Source: Cornus controversa | Taxonomy: Eukaryota > Streptophyta > Magnoliopsida > Cornales > Cornaceae | Length of the DNA: 64,000 nt | Reading direction: 5' to 3' | NCBI GenBank assembly: GCA_026545225.1 | Contig: CM048849.1 | Location: 28,282,336 to 28,346,335, forward strand | Part shown: in pieces, positions 60,805 to 64,000 of the stretch | How positions within the stretch are numbered: position 1 is the first letter of the stretch | Layout: every line of letters starts with the position of its first letter | The notes under the pieces: model-generated | Database searches by the model: none | What the model was told of the DNA's origin: nothing | Seen by the model: only the letters and a program-made list of their open reading frames with translations | Made by a program: the position numbers and the translations under genes

Positions 60805-62237
60805 TGATAGACGTTAAATGTTACGCATTCTAGCCTCTTAACTTATGTATTTTATTCTCTTAGTGACAAATTATTTTATGATTTTACTTTGTTTTAGTGT
60901 TTTCTGTATTTTCAGGACCTTAATGATTATTTCAGTTAAAATCATGATTTTGGGCTTTTAAATATTACATACAAGATGGTTAGATGAAGCCTACATCAAT
61001 GAGAATCATTCAACCATTTATTTTAACTCAAATCAGCCCAAGGAAGAGGTCCAAGAGAATTACAACTGCTTAAGAAGGTTTCGGGCCTGAAGCCCAAATC
61101 TGCGCTTAATACAATCTTAATCCCGTTTTGGAAAATAGACCAGAAGTGTTATTTTTGAGCCATAAATCAACTTAATTTCAAGTAAGGTTAAACGAAATTC
61201 GATTCTGCACACTTTTGTATTTCACGGAAATTCCATGAATCGGACTTCTAGTGGGTCAAAAGTTGGGCGGAACGTCAGTAGGAAAAACCCACCTGATTAG
61301 TGCTGCGGGAAAACCTAATTAATTCCTAATTGGATTAGGACTTTGATGTATTCTCTTGGCTATTAATAGTGACGAATGGGGGCTGTATTGAGGAGGCTTG
61401 GCAGCAGCTTTGAAAAGCTTTTGGAATAGAGAATCATTGGAGAACAAGGCGTATCATGAGCGGCTAGTTCAGCCACCAGGGTTTTGATGTAGCCCTAACT
61501 AAACATCACTGGTTTGATTGTTCCAATTATTGGGGGATTTTTTATTCATTCATAGATTGTGTAATTTAGAAGATTCTTATTATAGAATTGAGCAATAAAA
61601 GTCTTATAAATTCAGTTTCAATGATTTCTTATCTTGTCTTAGATACTTGATTGTTGTTATTGAACTCGTCCCTCTTGTTGTCTGTGATCATGAGAGTAAT
61701 TGTTACACAATGGTTTTCATTGAATATATCATTAAAAGCTTTGATGGATTATGGCTAGAGAAGATGAACCATACTGCACCCTAGATTAGAGTAGTTAGGC
61801 AGATGGCCCATGTCAATCGAAGATAGTCCATAACTTAGCCTTAATCATATGTTATCTTCTTGACGGATGGAGGTGAGCTTGTAGCCACCAACACCACTTA
61901 TGCATGTTATGATGCCCCATATTTAGTTCAATTGGCCATTGATTGTGAAGTTAGTGGTGAAATCAATAACCCTAGATTTATCTTATATTCTCTACACTCC
62001 TTAGTTTTTTCTTGCTTTTGTTCAATTGCTCCATTAGTTAATTTAGATATAAAAATCAGCATCTTATTTCTTTTAAATTTAATTAGAATTAGTCCTAACA
62101 ATTCAACTCAATTAGACCACAGTCCCTGAGGTTCGACACCCCTTTCGATAGCCTTATTCTACAAGGAATTCGTTCTATTGCGAAGTGTGGTAATTTTTAA
62201 TTGATACACTTATTGAGTCACACTCATACACGAATCA
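60805..62237 (+). repeat. Complete Athila-like LTR (1433 bp)
   Basis: Starts TGATAGACGTTAAATG and ends CACGAATCA, giving TGAT/ATCA ends, followed after 5 nt by a perfect primer site. It is shared by the truncated unit before it and the gag unit after it. It is the best reference for the LTR fragment at 18142-18925 and for placing the LTR ends in the left-hand array. The short ORF at 61860 is not considered real. Confidence 0.85.
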
Positions 62238-62242
62238 ATTTT

Positions 62243-62260
62243 TGGCGCCGTTGCCGGGGA
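62243..62260 (+). promoter_or_regulatory. Primer-binding site for tRNA-Asp
   Basis: TGGCGCCGTTGCCGGGGA is fully complementary to the 3' end of plant tRNA-Asp, including the CCA end. Confidence 0.95.
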
Positions 62261-62554
62261 CATTCTATTTGATTGTTTGGATTTTAGAATTAGTTCTAAT
62301 TGGATTTTTAGTTTAGGAATTTTATTTTATGTTATTTTTATTTTATTTGATTATTTTTTTTCTTTTTATTTATTTATTTTTTCTTTTGTAGTACTAATGT
62401 GTTTTGTTTTATTTATTTTTATTTGTTTTTTTTTAGTTTAGATTATTATTATTTTTTATTTTTGTTACTAATCAAATTTATTTTTATTTTTTATTTTCTT
62501 TTCCGGTACTTCAATCACCATACCATTGAGCAAGAGGAAGAGATTATTGACATC

Positions 62555-64000
62555 ATGGATGGTGTGCGTGGTAATAATGAGGACAACAATGTTGTGTCTA
62601 ATGCTGTTATGGAAAAAGCGAGATTGATCAGAGACTACTATGTCCCAGAGACATACAATTCGCCAGCTGATTTCAATTGCCTAATGTCACAGCACAGAAC
62701 TATGAGATCAAGCCCAGTATCATTCAGATGTTGTCATCCTACTTTGGGCTGACTCATGAGGATCTGTACAAGCACTTGAATGAATTTATAGAAGTTTGCT
62801 CATTAACAAAAATTCACAACTTCTCTGAAGATGCTTTTCGGATGCGACTCTTTCCATTCTCTCTCAAGGTTAAGGCCAAGTATTGGTTCAGATCTCTACC
62901 GGCATGTTCTATCACTACATGGACTCAAATGCAAAATGAGTTCTTGAAGAAATATTTTCTGATAGGGAGGACCAATCAATTCAGACGAGCTATCACTAGT
63001 TTCTCTTAATTTGAGGGGAAATAATTCTATGAGACATGGGAGGGATTCAAGGACCATCTTAGGAAGTGTCCTCATCATCAAGTTCCAATGTGGCAGTTAG
63101 TGCAATGTTTCTATGAGGGACTAACTGAAGGTAACAAACAAATGGTGGATGCATCTTGTGGGGGCACTTTTATGTTAAAAAGTGAAGATGAAGCATGGAC
63201 TTTGTTCGAGAATCTCAGTGACAATTCTTTGCAATATGTGTCTTCAACTCATTCGAGCAGACCATTTAATACAAGGAGGATAGATGATATTTTTAAGATT
63301 GGTTCTGCAGATGCTATGTCTACCATTGTGGATGCTGCGTCATAGAGAGTGGTGTAACTCATGGCTGCTAGTCAAGTTCCTAATCCATCTTCATACACTC
63401 CTATATTTGAGCCATGTGCTTTTTGCTCGAGTCTTTTGCATCATGTGAATAATTGCCCTTCAATTGGGCAGTTTGTCGATCTTCCACAAGAGCAAGGGGC
63501 AGCAATTCAGCCCACTTTTCAGCCTCAGAACTATGTGCCTTCACAATTATATCAAGAACAAGTTCCTATGCTACAGAGGTATTCAGCTATTGAGGAAAAG
63601 ATGACGATTGTCCTAGCAAAAATTGAGAAGCTTGACTCTATTGTAGAGATAGTGCAAGCTACTATAGCAATTGTTCAACCACTGCTCAACTGGTACATTC
63701 TCACTCTCAGTCGATTGCCAAACTAGAATCTTAGATTGGACAACTTACCAATGCCTTGAGTAGAAGAGAAGAAGGGAAACTACCAAGCCAACCAGTTGCC
63801 AACCCAAGAGGGGTCATGTCCTTAACAATATTTATTCTTTAAGCAACTCACACCATGAACAATTTCAAGCCATCACCACTCTTAGAAGTGAGAAATAAGT
63901 GACAACAAGGTAAGGAAGAAGAAGCTTGATGAAGAAAAGATGACAAAGAGTCCTAACGCTGAAATTTCTCATGAGCCTAAGGTGAAATTAAATACTTTTA
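62555..64000 (+). pseudogene. Athila-like gag of the next unit (cut by window edge)
   Basis: Plus strand, ATG near 62555 (MDGVRGNNEDNN). A frameshift near 62680 leads into the capsid part (SYFGLTHEDLYKHLNEFIEV, MRLFPFSLKVKAKYWFRSLP). A stop follows AITSFS at about 63007, and reading continues with MWQLVQCFYEGLTEGNKQMV. The zinc knuckle is intact as CAFCSSLLHHVNNC (CX2CX4HX4C). Further stops occur near 63343 and 63724. The 62261-62554 leader is T-rich. Whether pol follows lies outside the window. Confidence 0.85.

Noticed and set aside
1-64000. tRNA, rRNA or snoRNA genes
   Set aside because: None was recognised. The tRNA-Asp-like 18-mers are retroelement primer sites, not tRNA genes, because the rest of the cloverleaf is missing.

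Overview
The window is nuclear DNA of a flowering plant, most likely a eudicot. It is AT-rich, intron-bearing and almost entirely made of transposable elements: Ty3/gypsy elements primed by tRNA-Asp, Ty1/copia, Helitron, CACTA, Mutator-like and LINE sequence, plus broken pieces of plant genes. No intact host gene was found. The species cannot be told from the sequence. Layout. (1) 1-18141: three head-to-tail copies, on the minus strand, of an Athila-like Ty3/gypsy unit with periods of 6008, 6008 and 6007 bp. Each unit is LTR (about 1.4 kb), tRNA-Asp primer site, gag, protease, reverse transcriptase and RNase H. Integrase and the polypurine tract are missing, and the RNase H remnant runs straight into the next LTR. 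The array enters from the left edge of the window and ends on the right inside an LTR, fused to a truncated LTR of a related family (18142-18925). (2) 18926-20560: a decayed gypsy-type gag N-terminus and AT-rich sequence. (3) 20561-32955: a long-inverted-repeat element whose centre holds an 8.87-kb Helitron with both termini recognisable (21640-30510). The Helitron's Rep/helicase gene is broken by a solo LTR and by a deletion that fuses Rep to the helicase. (4) 32956-37726: simple repeats, a 5'-truncated LINE and a third fragment of the inverted repeat. (5) 37727-55380: a 17.65-kb CACTA element bounded by ATA target duplications. It carries a truncated TNP2-type transposase gene and, apparently, pieces of four unrelated host genes: an SMXL/D53-like Clp protein, a NatC subunit Naa35/MAK10-like gene, a TSL-kinase-interacting-protein-like gene and a histidine-phosphatase/phosphoglycerate-mutase-like gene. 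A 1.5-kb Mutator-like element sits in the Naa35 intron. (6) 55711-57900: a degenerate minus-strand copia with its 3' LTR. (7) 58610-64000: plus-strand Athila-like gag-protease remnant, full LTR, primer site and the next gag, again with the internal region cut short directly at the LTR. How they work together: there is no operon or pathway here. The relations are nesting, decay and DNA-level amplification. The retroelement units share inactivating stops and lack integrase and polypurine tract, so the tandem array most likely grew by unequal recombination between LTRs. The CACTA looks like a gene-capturing (transduplicating) element, and the introns kept in the captured pieces show capture at DNA level.
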